64,000 nt of DNA, taken from positions 1 to 64,000 of the forward strand of contig NZ_VDCS01000009.1 of the NCBI RefSeq assembly GCF_006265225.1. The letters are read 5' to 3'. The notes beneath the pieces are model-generated. The model was not told where the DNA came from. It did not search any database and saw nothing but the letters and a program-made list of their open reading frames with translations. Position 1 is the stretch's first letter; each line of letters starts with the position of its first letter. Below are positions 63,104-64,000 of this stretch, piece after piece. This stretch comes from Allotamlana fucoidanivorans (GTDB taxonomy: Bacteria; Bacteroidota; Bacteroidia; Flavobacteriales; Flavobacteriaceae). The translations under genes were made by a program, and so were the position numbers.

Positions 63104-64000
63104 TTAGTCCATATCAAACCGTAAACCAACTGAAATATTATTTTGGGAAATAGCTTGGTTTCTAAATATAGGGTTTAAGTCGTATTTCACATAAAGCGCT
63201 GTTGTGCCCAATGCTATATAAGAACTAACACCATAAATCAACTCAGATGTATTAAATCCGCTTCTGGCCTTATCTTTTACCTTTTTACCATTTTCATTTT
63301 GGTATTTCACTTTTTGAAGCGTGCCTATATTAAATCCGGCATAGCCTCCAACTCCAAACTTAAATTGCTTTTTGGTTGAATACCTAAAATAGGTATCCTT
63401 ATCTATACGTTTTGATGGGCCTATTTCCAAATGAAGAGGAAAAACAAAGTTTGTGACTCTGAATTTTGACACACGTACAGGGTATGGAAATTCTTCTAAG
63501 TTGATGGCACCATCAGTATTCACAAAATACATATTGTCTCTAATGTTAAGTTTATTCCATTGTATTGAAGCCCCATATTTAAATCTAAAAAAATTAGAAT
63601 GCTCTAAAAGCCTGGTTTTCCAAGCAAATCCTAATTCTATAAATCCTGAACCTCCAATTTTATACGGTGTATCATCTAACTTTTCTCCTTCTATTAAGGC
63701 ATTATTAAACCCCATGGCAAATACCAAATCACTTTGGGTGCGCTTGTCATATTTTTTTGGTTTCTTTTTATCCTTAATTTTTATCCACAGAAATTCGTCA
63801 TCATCATTTGATACTTCTATTTCTATATTAGACACATCGGTAATATCCTTATGAAGATAGTCCTTTTCATTGCGCTCAAGTAAGGCTATTTTATTATCAA
63901 TAATGGCTATTCTGTTTTCAATATTTAAAGCCCGTTTTTTTGATGCCTCCTTTTTTAATTGATTGGCCTGTTCTTCTGTAATTTCTCCTTGTTCTAATCT
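63104..64000 (-). CDS. Putative outer-membrane/porin-like protein, 5' end beyond the window
   Basis: The frame is open from the right edge to the stop at 63104, giving 298 visible residues. An internal GTG at 63835 is not the true start, because coding continues upstream with a charged helical segment (EQANQLKKEASKKRALNIE, then NRIAIIDNKIALLERNEKDY) that looks like a periplasmic coiled coil. The C-terminal ~200 residues alternate like an outer-membrane beta barrel (GSGFIELGFAWKTRLL, FKFGVGGYAGFNIG) and end in VGLRFDMD. The function is unknown; the signal peptide must be outside the window. Confidence 0.75.
   Translation of the reverse strand, partial: RLEQGEITEEQANQLKKEASKKRALNIENRIAIIDNKIALLERNEKDYLHKDITDVSNIEIEVSNDDDEFLWIKIKDKKKPKKYDKRTQSDLVFAMGFNNALIEGEKLDDTPYKIGGSGFIELGFAWKTRLLEHSNFFRFKYGASIQWNKLNIRDNMYFVNTDGAINLEEFPYPVRVSKFRVTNFVFPLHLEIGPSKRIDKDTYFRYSTKKQFKFGVGGYAGFNIGTLQKVKYQNENGKKVKDKARSGFNTSELIYGVSSYIALGTTALYVKYDLNPIFRNQAISQNNISVGLRFDMD

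Overview
The window looks like the chromosome of a marine or alga-associated member of the Flavobacteriaceae (Bacteroidota). The base composition is AT-rich. Gliding/type IX secretion genes (gldK-L-M-N, gldB-C), exosortase F, TonB-linked outer-membrane proteins and promoters with the Bacteroidota -7 box (TAnnTTTG) all point there, as does the near absence of Shine-Dalgarno sites. A GH2 glycosidase and the remains of an arylsulfatase hint at polysaccharide use. Genus cannot be fixed from the sequence; an Algibacter/Formosa/Mariniflexile-like organism is a guess.

Layout. 1-1.4 kb: tail of an IS30-family transposase abutting the 3' stub of a sugar-phosphate isomerase-like gene, then ThuA and TMEM220-family genes. 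1.5-6.7 kb: a TonB-dependent receptor, an azurin lipoprotein and a GapN-like aldehyde dehydrogenase whose general-base Glu is displaced. 6.9-14.0 kb: the ilvD-ilvB-ilvN-ilvC-ilvA operon on the minus strand. It is preceded by a 19-residue leader peptide rich in Ile/Val codons and an intrinsic terminator, a textbook attenuator arrangement. 14.1-15.5 kb: a SAM-II riboswitch followed by metK. 15.7-18.3 kb: a GH2 glycosidase. 18.5-24.1 kb: an RND efflux operon (adaptor, pump, TolC). 24.2-27.7 kb: ABC-F protein, DUF983 protein and an FAD oxidoreductase. 27.8-32.4 kb: gldK-L-M-N, the core of the type IX secretion and gliding motor. 32.6-38.1 kb: an arginase-fold protein lacking the metal ligands, topA, and two tandem paralogous membrane proteins.

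38.3-45.1 kb: a plus-strand run of miaB, a sigma-54 activator, lptE-like, a TPR-like gene and secG, then groES-groEL. groES is preceded by a strong match to a sigma-54 (-24/-12) promoter, which raises the possibility that the nearby activator controls the chaperonin operon. 45.2-46.2 kb: a decayed sulfatase pseudogene. 46.4-50.6 kb: an outer-membrane beta-barrel protein, exosortase XrtF with its partner, and a GAF protein. 50.8-58.1 kb: purH and the rod-shape cluster mreB-mreC-mreD-mrdA-rodA. 58.1-64 kb: gldC, gldB, nadE, an orphan response regulator with Glu at the phosphorylation site, dnaG without zinc ligands, and a partial outer-membrane protein running off the right edge.

Most of the window is core chromosome. 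The best candidates for new biology are regulatory (the ilv leader, the groESL sigma-54 promoter, the metK switch) and a set of core proteins that have lost canonical active-site residues.
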